Part shown: one piece after another, positions 1-12,096 of the stretch | Position numbering within the stretch: the stretch's first letter is position 1 | Layout: every line of letters begins with the position of its first letter | NCBI GenBank assembly: GCA_013396525.1 | Contig: VWYX01000279.1 | Location: 458,310 to 522,309, forward strand | From: Chaetorhynchus papuensis | Lineage: Eukaryota > Chordata > Aves > Passeriformes > Rhipiduridae | Direction of reading: 5' to 3' | Length of the DNA stretch: 64,000 nt | Position numbers and translations under genes: made by a program | The notes under the pieces: model-generated | Seen by the model: only the letters and a program-made list of their open reading frames with translations | What the model was told of the DNA's origin: nothing | Databases searched by the model: none

Positions 1-703
1 ATATTTGTAGTTAGCTGTGTCTGAACTCCTGTCTTGTTTCAATCTTTAAGTAAAAGATAAAAGAAAGCAGTAGCTAAGGTGTGTTTCTGAGAGTGAGCTT
101 GTAGGGAGGAAAGCTACATTTAACATATTGCTCTTATTTAATTCAGCCAACTTTCCCACCCTGACTTCAAAACGAGCAGGCTTGATGGATGGAGAAGGGG
201 AGTAATTTATTGTGAACCTACTGCTATGAAACAGGAGCACTGATAAACTTGGCAGTTGTTCTGAAAGGAATTGTGATTAATATTTTGGGCCAGAGGATAA
301 AGCAATGGATAATTTCACAGAAATTCAACAGCTAAAGGAAAATTGCAGTTAGTCAGAGGCAAACACTCTCATTAGTATTTCTATTTGTATAACAGAATGT
401 GCACCAGTGAATTGAAACCTAAAGGCGTACACACAATAGAAAAGCAAGCATTATTTATGAAGCTGATTTATATATATATCCTACCCTTCTCTAGTGTTAA
501 GATTCTTCAAAATATTACACTTTCTCCCCCAAATTCTGTGATAGCTAACAGTCATTTTTCTGTAATAACAGAAGAGCTTTTGTTTTGATTTATATGGTTT
601 AATCTGTGGCATGTATTTACCTGTCCTCTTCCCTACTTCAGGTACGTTTCTCAGTTTACAGCATGTCTGGTTTCTAAATGGACAATCATTTTTCAAATGA
701 GTA
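1..703. other. AT-rich non-coding DNA, no gene seen
   Basis: No exon-like frame with flanking splice signals and no recognisable repeat is visible. Frames of 60-75 codons on both strands overlap one another and have no family resemblance, as expected by chance in AT-rich DNA. The stretch ends where a CR1 fragment begins. Confidence 0.6.
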
Positions 704-835
704 TTCATAGAATCAAGGAATGGTTTGGGTGGGAAAGGACCTTAAAACTCATCTTGTTCCAATCCTCCTGCAATAGGCAGGAACACCTTCCACTAGACCA
801 GGTTGCTCGGAGCCCCTAATCGCCTTGGCCATCTC
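704..835 (-). mobile_element. CR1 LINE 3' fragment
   Basis: Read on the minus strand this is a CR1 3' end. On the plus strand it starts with CATAGAATCA, then GGAATGGTTTGGGTGGGAAA, and a diverged copy of the CCTGCCATGGGCAGGGACACC segment (here GCAATAGGCAGGAACACC). It stops after the segment matching GGTTGCTC...CCTGGCC. It is a 5'-truncated copy of about 130 bp, normal for CR1, and carries no coding sequence. Confidence 0.85.
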
Positions 836-1779
836 TCTTGCCAAGGGGGAAAGATAACAGAGGAAGGTTTATCTCAAGTGAAACATCTAAAATACTATCA
901 GAATTGGAAATGTCTGATGAAGAAAGCTTACATTTGAGACTCCTGACAGCCTCATATCTCAAAGGAAGAAGGACTGTAGTACCAGTTTTGAGCCAGACTC
1001 AGGTGTTCCTTTAAAGAACAGAACTCTCTCTACACGGAACATCCCTGAGACTTTTGGAACGGATCTTTCAGCAGAGACACACTAAAGAAATATTTGACTG
1101 AACAATGTGCAAATAAGGCTTTAGCTGTATTTTCACCAACAGAAATTCGTGCTTTGCATATGGTCTTTCCTTTCTTCAGAAAATAGATGAATAATTATAT
1201 GGTGTTAAAAAATGAGTTTACTCCCTAGCATAACATCTACAGATACTACATACTTGTCTTTACATGTAAACATCTTAAATCTTACTTAAGGCAAGTTTTA
1301 AGATCTTTGTTTAAAGGTGAAAGACAAAGAAAAGGTAGCTTGCATTAATCATGGTTGCTATTAACTGCTGTATTCATTTATTAGTATGTATATAATGTAG
1401 CATTAGTATATGTATTTACAATTTATCTATAAATATATACATGTTATTGATAAATGTATTTACAAATTTGTTTATTTATAGTTGCTATATTTATAATGCA
1501 GTAGGATCTGGAAAACTGAATTCCTAAAAGTAAAGACTTTAAAGTCTGTACCTCAAAGTTTGCAATTTAACCATAATCAAGACAAAACTCTGTAGTTACC
1601 TTTCCCAAGATGTTTGAAATTAAATGGGAAATGAAAAATTATTTTTTCTAAATGCTGTGGGGAAAATAAAATCAAGCAATTTAACTACTGATGAGAATGT
1701 GCTTGACTCCATGAGTGCAGTCAGCTCAAATATCATATCAGCATTATTTAGCAAAACATTAAGGTGCATTACACACCAC
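836..1779. other. AT-rich intergenic/intronic DNA
   Basis: No gene or known repeat is recognised. Between about 1360 and 1500 the sequence is very AT-rich, made of TATA, TTTAT and ATTTA steps, with several ACAAATTT/ATTTACAA words. This is low-complexity DNA rather than a defined tandem array. Confidence 0.55.
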
Positions 1780-2108
1780 AGAATCATAGAATGGCCTGGG
1801 TTGAAATAGAATGTTAAAGATCATCCAGCTCCAACCCCCTGCCATGGGCAGGGACACCTTCCACTAGCCCAGGTTTCTCCAACCCCCGTCCAACCTGGCC
1901 TTCCAGGGATGGGGCTGCCACAGCTTCTGTGGGCAGCCTGTGTCAGGGCCTCACCAGCCTCACAGGGAAGGATTTCTTCCTAATATCCAATCTAACCCTG
2001 CTCTCTGTCAGTCTGAAGCCATTCCGCCTTTCCCTGTCATTCCGTGCCTGTTGCTGAAAGTCTCTCTCCATATTTCTTGCAGGCTCCTTTCATGCTCTGG
2101 AAGGTAGA
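1780..2108 (-). mobile_element. CR1 LINE 3' fragment (about 330 bp)
   Basis: The plus strand begins GAATCATAGAATGGCCTGGG and continues through CCCCCTGCCATGGGCAGGGA, the ACACTTCCAGGGATGGGG-type segment (partly deleted), the GCCTGTGTCAGGGCCTCACC segment and TTCTTCCTAATATCCAATCT. The latter part is the C-terminal coding region of CR1 ORF2 in reverse. The ORF is broken by frameshifts. The match fades near AGGCTCCTTTCATGCTCTGG, so this is a 5'-truncated dead copy. Confidence 0.92.
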
Positions 2109-3000
2109 TACTGTGTAGCAATATCTTCCTTGCTAGTTTTATGAAATACAAGAGGAAAGAAAGTGGGAATTTGCAGATTAAACCACTTCATCAAATATTC
2201 AATTGCTCCATTATGTTTCCTACATGTAGGTTCAATTGCTATCTGAGATGCCCTAAGGTACACCTCTGTATCCCAAATGGGTAAAAAAGCCTTTCTGTCC
2301 CAGGGTCTTTGCCATGACAGAGGTGTGAAAGCTGTGGGTGCCCTATGGTATCTTAAACTCTAAGCACCAAAGTTTAGGCAGCTGAATCAAGTTGCTCAGT
2401 TCAGCATGAGTTACACTGCAGCGGATCTCAGCTGGGTACCACTCCATGGGGTAGAACTCCATACACTTGTTCTGTTTCTCATGAGTGGGTTGGGACAGGT
2501 GTACTGTTTCATAGGTCTGGTCAAAAGTTCAAGTCTCACGCGATATGGTAGATCCAAAAGATTTATCTGTCAGCTCTTTAGGTCCCAGAGTTCCCAGAAC
2601 AGGCAAAGGAGAATGGAAATAGAGTTTATTCAGACATGCTCTGGATTCTATGAAAGCCTGTAAAATCTGAGATGCTTTAAACCTGAACTCAGTGAAGTGT
2701 CATTTTTGAAATATTGGGGGTTTTTGAGAGTTTTTCAACTGTTTGTTATTAATTATCCATTTAAAAATTACTTTGTTTCACCAGTTCAGAGTCTGCTTTG
2801 AGGGATCAGCAGTCTGCTTGCTTGTGCTCTGTGTTGGGCCATGGCAGAAGTTCCAAGGGAAGGTGGAAAGGCCTGATGATGGTTGTAGAAATGTTATAGG
2901 ACAACCTCTCTCTGCTTTTAATAAACCATTTTTGAAGACAAACTTAATGTCATGTGTTTCCAAAAACACGGTACAACATGGTAGACTTGGTTCTGTCTTT
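2109..3000. other. Non-coding DNA, no gene seen
   Basis: No exon or clear repeat. The part from about 2220 to 2400 (CCTAAGGTACACC, CTCTAAGCACCAAAGTTTAG) has the feel of a very old dispersed repeat but I could not assign it. Overlapping frames of 85-89 codons at 2406-3012 show no domain and no codon structure. Confidence 0.45.
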
Positions 3001-3123
3001 ATAGAATCATAGAATCATGACATGGTTTGGGTTGGAAGGGACCTTAAACACAATCTAGTTCCAACCCTCTGCCACAGGCAGGGACATCTTCCACTATCCC
3101 AGGTTACTCAAAGCCCCATCCAT
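3001..3123 (-). mobile_element. CR1 LINE 3' fragment
   Basis: The plus strand starts with two and a half copies of the terminal octamer in reverse (ATAGAATCATAGAATCATGA), then ATGGTTTGGGTTGGAAGGGA and CTCTGCCACAGGCAGGGACA. It ends at the AAAGCCCCATCCA segment. About 120 bp, non-coding 3' UTR part only. Confidence 0.92.
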
Positions 3124-3655
3124 TTATATTTTTAAAATCATTGTTTTGTCAATATTTTTAGTTTGCTCAAGAAGGATAATGAACTCTGAAGGTTATAGAC
3201 AGGTACTTGTATGAAAATCAGATAGTCTTAGAGTTCACTTCGAAATATGCAAACAACAGCTGGCCCAATATCAAAGGCTATAGACAAGGCAGCACATTTT
3301 TCTAATACCTCTTTAGGGAAACTTTGCCCTACAATGCTATTAGGTGCTCTCATTCAGAGGCATAATTTTAGCTAACATTGTTATGCTGATTATAGTCAGG
3401 TTTATGTTTCGATCTCAGCTGACCCTAGGGAATTAATTTCTGATTCAATTAAATGACTAGGTGACATTCAGTCTGAATTTTTACCTGAAATTAAACTCTG
3501 AGAAAGCAGAGTTCATCTCAAATTGCTGCCATCTACCTCTTGAACTATGCTGCAATACCTTAATGAGAACTTTATAAAGCTGGACATTCAGGTTTCCAAC
3601 CTTGAGATTGTCATTGCCATGAGTTTTCTTTGGGAGCTTTAAGGGTGACATCCTA
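3124..3655. other. Non-coding spacer, nothing recognised
   Basis: AT-rich sequence between two CR1 fragments of opposite orientation. No repeat, hairpin or coding signal stands out. Confidence 0.5.
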
Positions 3656-3806
3656 GATTGCTCAGAGAAACTGTGGCTGCCCCATTCCCTGGAAGTGTTC
3701 AAGGCCAGGATGGACGGGATTTGGAACAACCTTGGATAGTGGAAGGTGGAATTGGATGTCCTTTAAGGTCGCTTCCAACCCAAACCATTCCATGATTCTA
3801 TGATCC
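3656..3806 (+). mobile_element. CR1 LINE 3' fragment
   Basis: Forward copy: CTCAGAGAAACTGTGGCTGC, CCCTGGAAGTGTTCAAGGCC, GGAACAACCTTGGATAGTGG, then CCAACCCAAACCATTCCATG and the terminal ATGATTCTATGATC. It retains the end of ORF2 (a PSLEVFKAR-type motif, frame broken) and the short 3' UTR. Two terminal repeat units are intact. Confidence 0.92.
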
Positions 3807-5479
3807 CAAAACCGCATTCCATCATCCTCTTTTTTTCTAAATGTGTGACAGGTGTTATTACCCAAGGAGGATGAGTCTTGTATGCTTATCTGGATTGTGT
3901 CTGGGCTGCTTATAATTAATTAGTTCCAAGAGCAATCAATTGACCTGTTTGCAAAAGTTACTGCAGAAATTAAGTACAGCAAATATTACCATATAATTCT
4001 AAGGTAATTCTAATTCACCATTTAATGTTCTGTTTTTCTTCTTGCTTATATCACAGGCATCACATCTCAACAATATTCAGAGAACCCAGAAAAGAAACAA
4101 AATGGTGAAATCAAAATTTCATGCAAACACAGTCTCACTGGAAAAGTTACAGCTATGACAGAAAATTTTCTAAGGTGAAGAGTTACTTTTCAGAGGAAGT
4201 TAATCACAATATCTTCTCCACAACTCTATGGAAGTTGAATATCATATATTTAGCATCATCAGAGCGTGGAGAATCCTCATTTAACATCTGGAATGACACT
4301 GAGTGCCCATGTTTGGGCAGCTGAATCAAACCCTCAGAGCCTAAAATGCTTTACACTTACATTTGTCCTCCTCATCTCCTTTTATAGGCAATACAGAGGA
4401 AAAACTCACTTCCAGGTGACAATTAAGATAAGACTGTATGTTTGGCCAGATTAATCTAATCCAAAATATTCCAGAAGAAAGAGGTAGAATAAGGATGTGT
4501 TCACCTCCAGATGCTCAAGTTGAGATCTTTTATTCCTCACCCTCTGGACTCCCAACTGTGACATTTTGGACACTCAACAGCTGGCTTTGACTGAAACACC
4601 AGGAAACAATCCCATCTTTTCTTTAGTGGTTAGAACATTTCTCCTGAAGAGGGGAAATGCAAGTTTAAGCTCCACATATGAATGACCCAAATGTCCCTTT
4701 TCTCAAATGAATACTTTTGACAAATCTCAGCTCAAATCTACCTCAACTCTCAGGCTCTGAATCCTGCTTTCCCAGCAGGATTTATTCTTAATTTTAAAAA
4801 AATCTGTCTTGGACACTGAAATTCATGTTTTCCCTTCTGCTTTTTCTTTTTTCTTCCAGTATCTCCTAGCTCCTCTGCATTTGATAACCATGTTGGCTGT
4901 TAGTCCTCCCAGTTTCAGTGCCTAATTCTCTCTATTCCAGAGAGAATCTTTATACTCCAGGTATAGATGTTGGAGTGACAGAAAAAATAAATCTCTTTAC
5001 TCAATATTCAATGCCTCAGAAAATCCAGACTGTTTATCTACCAAAGTAAGGAGTTACATTGTCCTCAAATTCAGATTCCAACCACAGCCTTCATCCTGGT
5101 CCTTTTTTTTGACGGCCTGTTCTGCAGAACAAGTAGCACATTCTTAATCTGTGTATGCAACTACCCACAGCAACTTCAAAGATAAGTTAAGCACATGTTA
5201 ATCCGTGATTATCAGCCACAAATTTTCAAAAATCACTGCAGATGCCAAAGTGTCATGACAGCCCTAAAAAATGAGATTTCTAGTTATTTAAAACTGAAGT
5301 AATTTTTCTGGTTTTTCCTTGTACTGTTCTTTTTTGTGCCCTAAGGGTGTTTCAGGGTTTTTACATCTATTTTTTTTCTTTACCCAGCAGCCTTAAAACT
5401 TAAAATAATAATGAGTGAAGGTAGCACTGTGCTAGGCTGTGATTTAAATATTTCTGATGATTTTGGTAGGTTTTGTATG
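3807..5479. other. CR1-free non-coding DNA with a possible old SINE head
   Basis: No gene. A small perfect hairpin lies at 4925-4947 (ATTCTCTCT, loop ATTCC, AGAGAGAAT). At about 4608-4680 a segment beginning TAGTGGTTAGAACATTTCTC resembles the tRNA-derived head of amniote MIR/CORE-SINEs (typical form GTGGTTAGAGCA). The resemblance is short, so it is a weak candidate only. Confidence 0.4.
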
Positions 5480-5690
5480 AAGTCATTGCTATCCTTGTGT
5501 TTCATTCCTTATTTAAAAATGAGGACAACAACTCTTCCGTACTTTAAATGAGTTTTGTGAGATTAAGTTAATTAATGTCTGTGAGGTCATCTCTTTTAAT
5601 GGAACATGGGAGGTTTTCAACAGAACTTGTGAATTACTTAGAGGATTAGGAGTAGAATGGAGGTGTAAAATACTCATTATCATTCAAGCT
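5480..5690 (+). mobile_element. Ancient MIR/CORE-SINE-like relic (3' half)
   Basis: The order TTTCATTCCTTATTTAAAAA, TGAGGACAACAACTCTTCC, TTTGTGAGATTAAGTTAATT, ATGTCTGTGAGGTC follows the well-known MIR/CORE-SINE tail: a CCTCAGTTTCC...CTGTAAAATGGGGATAAT block, then TGTGAGGATTAA and a TAAATG...GCGCTTTGAG block. A degenerate ATTATCATT ending near 5680 fits the tail. These elements were active early in amniote evolution, so a copy still recognisable in a bird is old. The identification is from memory of the family. Confidence 0.5.
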
Positions 5691-6507
5691 CAGTGTCAGA
5701 AGTTGTTTGATTATTGCTTGTGTTATACTGAGTTACTTTGCTGTCATCTTTCCCCTGCAATTCACGGCGGTTTATGAGTTTTTTCAATGTATTGGGTATT
5801 AATCATTCTGAGGAAGTTTCTCAAAATCTGACCTTGCTTCTTTCAGCCTGAATACCATTGAGTAGTCCAAACTCACTTCATCCAAGGGCAAGGAGTTACT
5901 TCTTGCTCACCCTAAATTCCTGCAAAATAAAATTGAAAGGAAGGTGTAAATTTAGCTCAGTCATTCCTATTTTTATTACACATTGCCTAGGTTTAAAAAA
6001 AAAAATTAAAGTATGTTGTTTTCAGACGAGAAAAGCATTTAATCACAAACTGAGATTTAAACGTATACTCAGCTACTCTTTATGAAATTCAGGTGCACGT
6101 TTTGCTGAAGAGGTCTTTATTTAAGCGTGAACTTAAATACAAACTTATGTGCAAGACCTCAGCTCAGGGCAGAGACTAAACAAATTCCTGAGTAAACACA
6201 TGCCTGAATTTAAGCATATGCTTTAATTTTAAAATGGAAATATCATTAAGAATAAACACATTTTAAACACAGCATAGCTTGGTAAAGGAGGGCTTTGGAA
6301 CCTGCTTCTACCTGACAACTGAAAGAGCTTTTCCTTCTGTTTTCCGTGGCTCAAGCCTGGCAGTTTCTGCAGGCAGCCTGCGTTACAAATGTATGGAATA
6401 AGGACTTGTAATGAATATTTTGGCAGGTCCTAGAAGATGATCCCCTAATCAATGAAGACCAAAGCTGTTTTATCACTGGCAATTGAGCAGCTACAGTTAA
6501 AAAAGGT
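5691..6507. other. Non-coding DNA with possible ancient dispersed repeat
   Basis: No gene. From about 6085 to 6235 words such as TTTAAGCGTGAACTTAAATA, ACTTATGTGCAAGA and TTTAAGCATATGCTTTAA recur. They resemble an old sauropsid repeat rich in TTAAGCACATGCTTAA. A weaker echo, AGCACATGATTAGGTGCTTT, lies near 10030. Family not named; low confidence. Confidence 0.3.
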
Positions 6508-6562
6508 GTTAATAGTGATAGTGAGTGATAGTGATAGCAATAACAGCAACAACAATAATAAT
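6508..6562. repeat. Degenerate simple repeat (GTGATA / AACAAC / AATAAT)
   Basis: A short low-complexity run changes composition along its length: AGTGATAGTGAGTGATAGTG, then AACAGCAACAACAATAATAA. It explains the Asn-rich and Cys/Tyr-rich open frames on both strands here, which are not genes. Confidence 0.8.
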
Positions 6563-9500
6563 GAAAGAAATCCCACCAAATGGCAACACAGCTTTCAGTT
6601 GCTGCCATCCATTTTTATTTCATGTGCACTATGGAAAATTCACTGATTTCCAGTCCATTAAAACACATTTCAGAGCTGTGTTGTTTGAAGTTACCTTACT
6701 TCAGAAACAGCTCTTTTCAATTAACTCTGAAGCCTCTTTCAACAGCCTTTCATAAATAGGCCAACATCAATGGCATGCTCGGAGTCAGTGTGTATCTCTA
6801 ATGGAAATGCACAATGGGCCACGCTCCATGCCTCCAGGGAGAACATCTTCCATTTCAGACAGATTCAATGAGAAGTTTTGCCAGCTATTCTGGGTCTCTC
6901 ACTTTTTTGTCTCAGGTTTAGCTCATAGCTGATCAATGGCTGTGCTTTTTAATTACACTGTATGGTCTGTAATGATTTGTCACTCATTGAACCTGGGTGT
7001 TCTTTTTAGGCAGCAGAGGGTAAAAGCAAGGAAGGGGAAAGAAAGTGGCATTAACCCTCTCAAAGACAAGAGGCTGGGATGTAACACATCCTACTATTTT
7101 GCTTGGCAGCTGTTTGCATGGAAAAGGGGGGAAGTCAAAGTTAGAAGCCCAGGTTATGGGAATTTTTCAAAATTCGCGACTTGCAGTAAATACTTTCCAG
7201 TTAACCTAAATGAATTAAGAGTCTAATGTACGTTTTGAAACAACACTTTATATTAATATCAATGCATATTATACTTTAATATAATATTTATATTACATTA
7301 AAATAGTTATTTGCTATACATGTGGCTCACCCTGACTGGATTCTCTGGAAACATGGAGGAAACTTCTCATCCTCTTGCCCAAAGAACAGGCTCGTAGCAA
7401 GCCTTGTATCAAGGAAGGTGTTTCGGCAAAGGCACAATCACACCTGTGTAAATCAAACATCTTTTTTGTTGGTCTTGTCTTCCACACTTCTGAGTAGAGC
7501 ATGGACAATGCCAGTACGTGGCTACCCATGTGTTCTAGATGTATTTCACACATCTGGAAATGTGCTGAAATGCATCTGCATCATCCAGCAGAGCACAAAG
7601 CAGAAATTCCCAAGATAAAGGAGATTTGAGCTCATAAGTCCCCACAATCCACGTCCCTTTCCTTCACCTTGTCACATCTCCCTTCAGCAGAGGTTTGCAT
7701 TTAACTATTTGAAAACACACCCCCGGGGCTTCAAGTTGTTATGTCTGCCCCTGAATGTGATCTTCTTTTCTCCTAAAAAAGCCCTTCAACAGCCTGTTCT
7801 GGACTTAAATGTGAAAAATTATGTGCTTAATTCTTAGCCATAGGAATACAGGTGTGCTGGGATTCTGTAGTAGGTTTCTAACTAGAAATGAAACTCAGAA
7901 CAACTTCCCCTCAATAAGCTCAAAAAAGGCAGATAATCTTATATTTGAGTGCATGACCTGTTTAGAAAAGGTGTCAGGTGATGTGGTTCACTGGCAGAAC
8001 AGGAGGTTACAGCTGTTGATCTGGGGACAGGATCTCTTTCAGATCTTTGCTCCTATGAAATTCAGACTGTTTTAATAAATGCCTGAGAACAGATACAGGA
8101 ATCCCAATTTCAGCTCCCATTTTGGAGAGTCTTCCTCTTCAAAGATCCAATATCTGATGATACAGGGTGGATATCTGCTGCTACTTGATTTGCAAATGTA
8201 CTGTGCCTGGCACATTCAAAATGAAGCAATATCAGCTGAGTGTTTTCCCTGCTCTGTATCTCTAATTTTCATTCTAACACTTTTCTCTTTTCATTTCTGA
8301 ATTCTCCCAGATAATGACTGGCAATCATTAAGCCCAGTGCAATCCTGGTTTCTGATTGCACATCTTACTTTACATTCTAATGACAATGATGGTCCTAGTG
8401 GTGGATAAATCAGTGTTTCAGATTTCATCTTGCAGCTGGATATTCCAGTGGATAATTTAATATTTTAAAAGTTCAGAAAGTCTTCACATTAAGAACACAA
8501 AACACTACTTTCAGGATCTTTTCAAAGAATGGGTAAGGTGGAAAGATATCACAGTGGATCATCCCACTTGCCCATAGGAGACACAACAGGGAAGGAAGAA
8601 TGAGTCAATTGCTTCTGAAACTTAATTTCCAACTTCATTTTAAATTACAAGCTTTTAATTGTGATACAAATTAAGAAGAAAAATATATAATACAAAATAT
8701 GTAAATATATAAATACAAATTAGGAAGACAATACATAAGGAAATGAAAGAAACAAAATGAGATACAATGTAAATAAAAATTTTAAAATTTTGCTTCAGAA
8801 GTTTATGAAGGAAAACATTATGATTTTCAAGATAATTTTCTTTAGTAGCACTTTTAACTGAAAGAAAGTTTTCTAACTCTAAAATTTGATTCTTGCTGTA
8901 TTTCAGAGTGGTTTTTAGCTGATTTAGTCATTGTTTTCTGCTAGATTATATTGTATGTACCTGAATGGAACATGCAATTTTTCTATGTAGGTTAAATCCT
9001 GAATCATGATCCATTTAATGGGTTTTTTTCCCTGACCCCAGAGATTTTTCACCACCTTCTGCATAGTAGCGCAAGATATAAATGGGATGGAAAATCCCCG
9101 ATTTCTTATAGTTCTTTCCTCTTCTGTCTTCCCAACTTCCAGTTCCTTCCTGTGTCCTTAGTGCACAGAATGAGAGCCCGGGAGTCTCCATGGATAGGGA
9201 GACACTTCCAGGAGATGTAAGGAATCAGTTTTTTCAGGCCAGGCTTTCCATTCCCCAGTAAAGTGCTCTATGTGGTCTGCAAATATCTTGCCCAAAACAT
9301 GGGGGACATAGATCTGCTATTACCCAGTTTGTAAATCTCAAATATGCTTAGATGTTAATCCCAGTTAGAGGGAAATGGTTTGCAGAGTAAATTCCCTGTG
9401 CTGGCTCTAGACAAGGCCTTTGAACATGCACAGAAAATGACTGGTGCAGGTGGAGGGACCTTTCCTTTAAGGCAGAACTTGTGGATCACTCACCTGGACT

Positions 9501-10668
9501 TGGCCACATAAATCTAACCTGTGTTGTGCTTCTATCCTTTGAGGGATCTGGATCTAAATAATTTCAATGAACTTTCAGATATAACATAAATAACACTGCA
9601 GCACTCACTATAATTCAGCTGTAGCCATTATGAATCAAATATATCCCTCCAGGCCATGCATTTACCCCAGAGATGGAGTTGGCTTGCAGTTGCTGGAGCT
9701 GTGTTATTCTGAATACATCAGGCTTACATGGGGAAGTGAACATATGAGTAGTTTTGCATGTAAAAGCCTAAATAAAAGAAAAAAAATCTTCTGGTCTTAA
9801 GTCCTCAGTTGATTTCTTTTTTTCCCCCCTTTTTTTGGTATCCTGGCTCACGATCAAATTCTGAAGTGAAAGAACAGTACCTTCCATCTGAATCCCAAAC
9901 CATCAAAACCCACCAAAAATCATTCAGGACAAGGTAGCTTACCAAGAACACACCCAAGTTCAATCCTAAAGGCAAGCTCAAATTTTATGAATTTCTATGG
10001 AATTTAATCACAGACTTAAACAAAAATCAAGCACATGATTAGGTGCTTTCATGAGTCATTTTCATGAGATGGATCATTAAAATTAAGTATAGATTTCAGT
10101 CTCTAATGAAGAGAAAAAAATAAAATGTCTAATTTTATCTAATTAGTTCCAATTATATATATGGGTTTCTGTGGTATTTCAGCCAAGATGAATGTGAAAG
10201 TTTTCTGAATTGGGGTCTAACCTATTTTTCAATTTAGGGACTAAAGATGAGATTGAATATCTCATAGTGGAACTCTGAGAAATTCCTGATTCCCATCTCA
10301 TTAGTTGGATGGGCTCATAGAAATGCAAATGTTGTGTTCCATGGGAAAATCTTTTAACTGCAGTTCTTGTAATTTTTGATGCACAAAAAACCCACAAAAC
10401 TTGTTCAGGCAGCTTCCTCATTTCAATTTTACCCTTTTCTCATCTATTAACACTCACAATCTAGAGCTGTCAGGATCTCCTGTTCTGCTGAAGTCACCTA
10501 AGACAACTTTGGAACCAGTTGCTGTGTCAGTGAATGTGGATATTCATGAAGAAAGCTCAGTGTTAAAGCTGAGAGGTTTTATTCATATCCTCAGAGACAA
10601 TCATTAAACAATCCAAGCAGCCTTGAAAGATAATTATGGGCCACTTAGACTGTATTCAGCTAAATTCA
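6563..10668. other. CR1-free non-coding DNA
   Basis: About 4 kb without a clear gene. AT-rich low-complexity stretches lie at about 7225-7320 (ATTAATATC, TTTAATATAATATTTATATT) and 8640-8800 (AAATATATAATACAAAATAT). Frames of 73-98 codons (7322-7618, 7821-8075, 8079-8300 and others) show no domain and sit in different frames of both strands, so I treat them as chance. The part from 7320 to 7620 is a little more GC-rich and unassigned. Confidence 0.45.
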
Positions 10669-10732
10669 CTGTTACTACAATTATTACTACTGCTGCTACT
10701 ACTACTAGTGCTGTTGCTGCTACTGGTGACAA
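10669..10732. repeat. Degenerate trinucleotide repeat (CTA/CTG)n
   Basis: A run of about 20 CTA, CTG and TTA units (for example CTACTACTACTAGTGCTGTT) lies directly before a CR1 fragment. It gives a poly-Leu frame on the plus strand and a Ser-rich frame on the minus strand, both artefacts of the repeat. Confidence 0.85.
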
Positions 10733-10805
10733 TGATTACAATGAAAATATTAAAAAATGGAGCTTTTAGATATAAACTCTCATCCAAAACTGCAGTAAGG
10801 TCAAC

Positions 10806-10985
10806 AGGCACTGGCACAGATTCCCAGAGACACTTGGCTGCCCCATCCCTGGAAGTGTTCAAGGCCAAGTTGGACAGGACTTGGAGCAACCTGGGATAGT
10901 GGAAGTTGTCCCTGCCCATGGCAGAGGGGTGGAAAGAGATGATCTTTAAGGCGTCTTCCAACCCAAACCATTCTGTGATTTTACA
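10806..10985 (+). mobile_element. CR1 LINE 3' end with ORF2 C-terminus
   Basis: The forward frame still encodes the last residues of CR1 ORF2: APSLEVFKAKLDRTWSNLG followed by a stop at 10897-10899. The 3' UTR follows, with CCTGCCCATGGCAGAGGGGT, TTCCAACCCAAACCATTCTG and TGATTTTACAATTT, where the terminal octamers are decayed. ORF2 of CR1 is an endonuclease plus reverse transcriptase of about 900-1000 residues; only its tail remains. Confidence 0.93.
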
Positions 10986-11519
10986 ATTTAGAGAAATTAA
11001 GAATTAGTGAAAAAAAGACATAGAAAGATCAACCTAAAGAGATATTACAAGGTAGGAGTAGGGCATATATTTCTTAAATCAGTGGAATAGCTAACACTAA
11101 ATAATGAGAGACCTAAAAATCAGTTCTGTAAACAGTCAAGCAAAAACCCACGTTAGCACACCTCATGTATTTTAAGGTGCTGAGTTGAATCCACCATTTT
11201 TGATTAGATCTGGATAAAAACCAGCATTATATTCCTGGTATGCCTTTCTACTTCCTGCACAGAAAGGGCATTAGACATGAAAAATGTCCTTGAAGTAGAA
11301 CTGTCAGTTCCACTGTATAAATTGTGCTTTTTCTGAGACCATCCAGGCTTTGGCCAGGAACAAGATTTTTTCATCACGAAGGAGCTCACATTTAGTTAGC
11401 AACATGTCTGCATTTCCCCATATGGTTCCTTCCAAGGTGTTGTGTCATATACAATGATGTCACATTCTAGAGGAAGAAGGAGAAAAGGCCTCAAGCTGTT
11501 TTCTTCCTTTTTTTAAAGC
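10986..11519. other. Non-coding DNA, nothing recognised
   Basis: AT-rich spacer with no repeat family or exon recognised. A 61-codon minus frame at 11204-11389 has no features. Confidence 0.5.
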
Positions 11520-11720
11520 TTCACCGATTATGTGGTCGCTTTAAGCAGCCTGCTCATCCCTAGCGTGCAGTTGGTTATCTGCTCTCCTTAATTTGAGCTT
11601 GCATGTATTCACACAGCTTTAAAAGAAAATGAACAGCATTTCTTACCAGAGATCCAGTGATTATCTACCCACATTTTCAGTCCAATGTATTTCCACTGGC
11701 TTCTGAAGTGTGAGATTTTA
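11520..11720. promoter_or_regulatory. Candidate conserved non-coding element
   Basis: Unique, balanced-composition sequence with unmethylated-looking CpGs (TTCACCGATTATGTGGTCGC, CCTAGCGTGCAGTT), a CTTAATTTGAG word and GTGATTATC. It stands out from the AT-rich background and holds no repeat. The call rests only on sequence character. It could equally be neutral DNA. Confidence 0.25.
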
Positions 11721-12096
11721 AAGGGTGCAGTGTAAGGGTTTACATCTTTATCCAAGCTGCTATATTTACATGCCTTGTAAACCTGTGGTGCTTAAGGCTT
11801 TCGGCAGCACTGCTTTGATTTCATTTGTGGTTTTATAATTATGGTTTTATTCTCAGGCATATTATTCTTGGAACACCAGCTTTGTAATGCAATGGGAATG
11901 TCCAGGAACATCCTTTGTTCTCTCAGTAAAACTACTTAGACACGAACGTATGAGTCGCACACGAGGCTTGCACAGGCCACTTCCTGAGTCTAGATTATTT
12001 TTTAGTGTATAAAAATTTTTATTTTATTCTTGATCATTATGCATGCACCTCTACAGTAACAAAATACCTCTTAATTTTTCACCATGAATTAATTTC
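11721..12096. other. Non-coding DNA
   Basis: Unique AT-rich sequence. The words TGTTCTCTCAGTAAAACTAC and CACGAACGTATGAGTCGCAC contain isolated CpGs, but no recognisable motif cluster, exon or repeat is visible. Confidence 0.45.

Noticed and set aside
2373..4329. Shared word TTTAGGCAGCTGAATCAA at 2373-2390 and TTTGGGCAGCTGAATCAA at 4312-4329
   Set aside because: An 18-base match with one difference is expected about once or twice by chance among all pairs in 64 kb, and the flanks do not align.
10636..10899. Poly-Leu frame followed by a tail that looks like a protein C-terminus
   Set aside because: The Leu run is the CTA/CTG simple repeat and the tail is the end of CR1 ORF2; the join is accidental.
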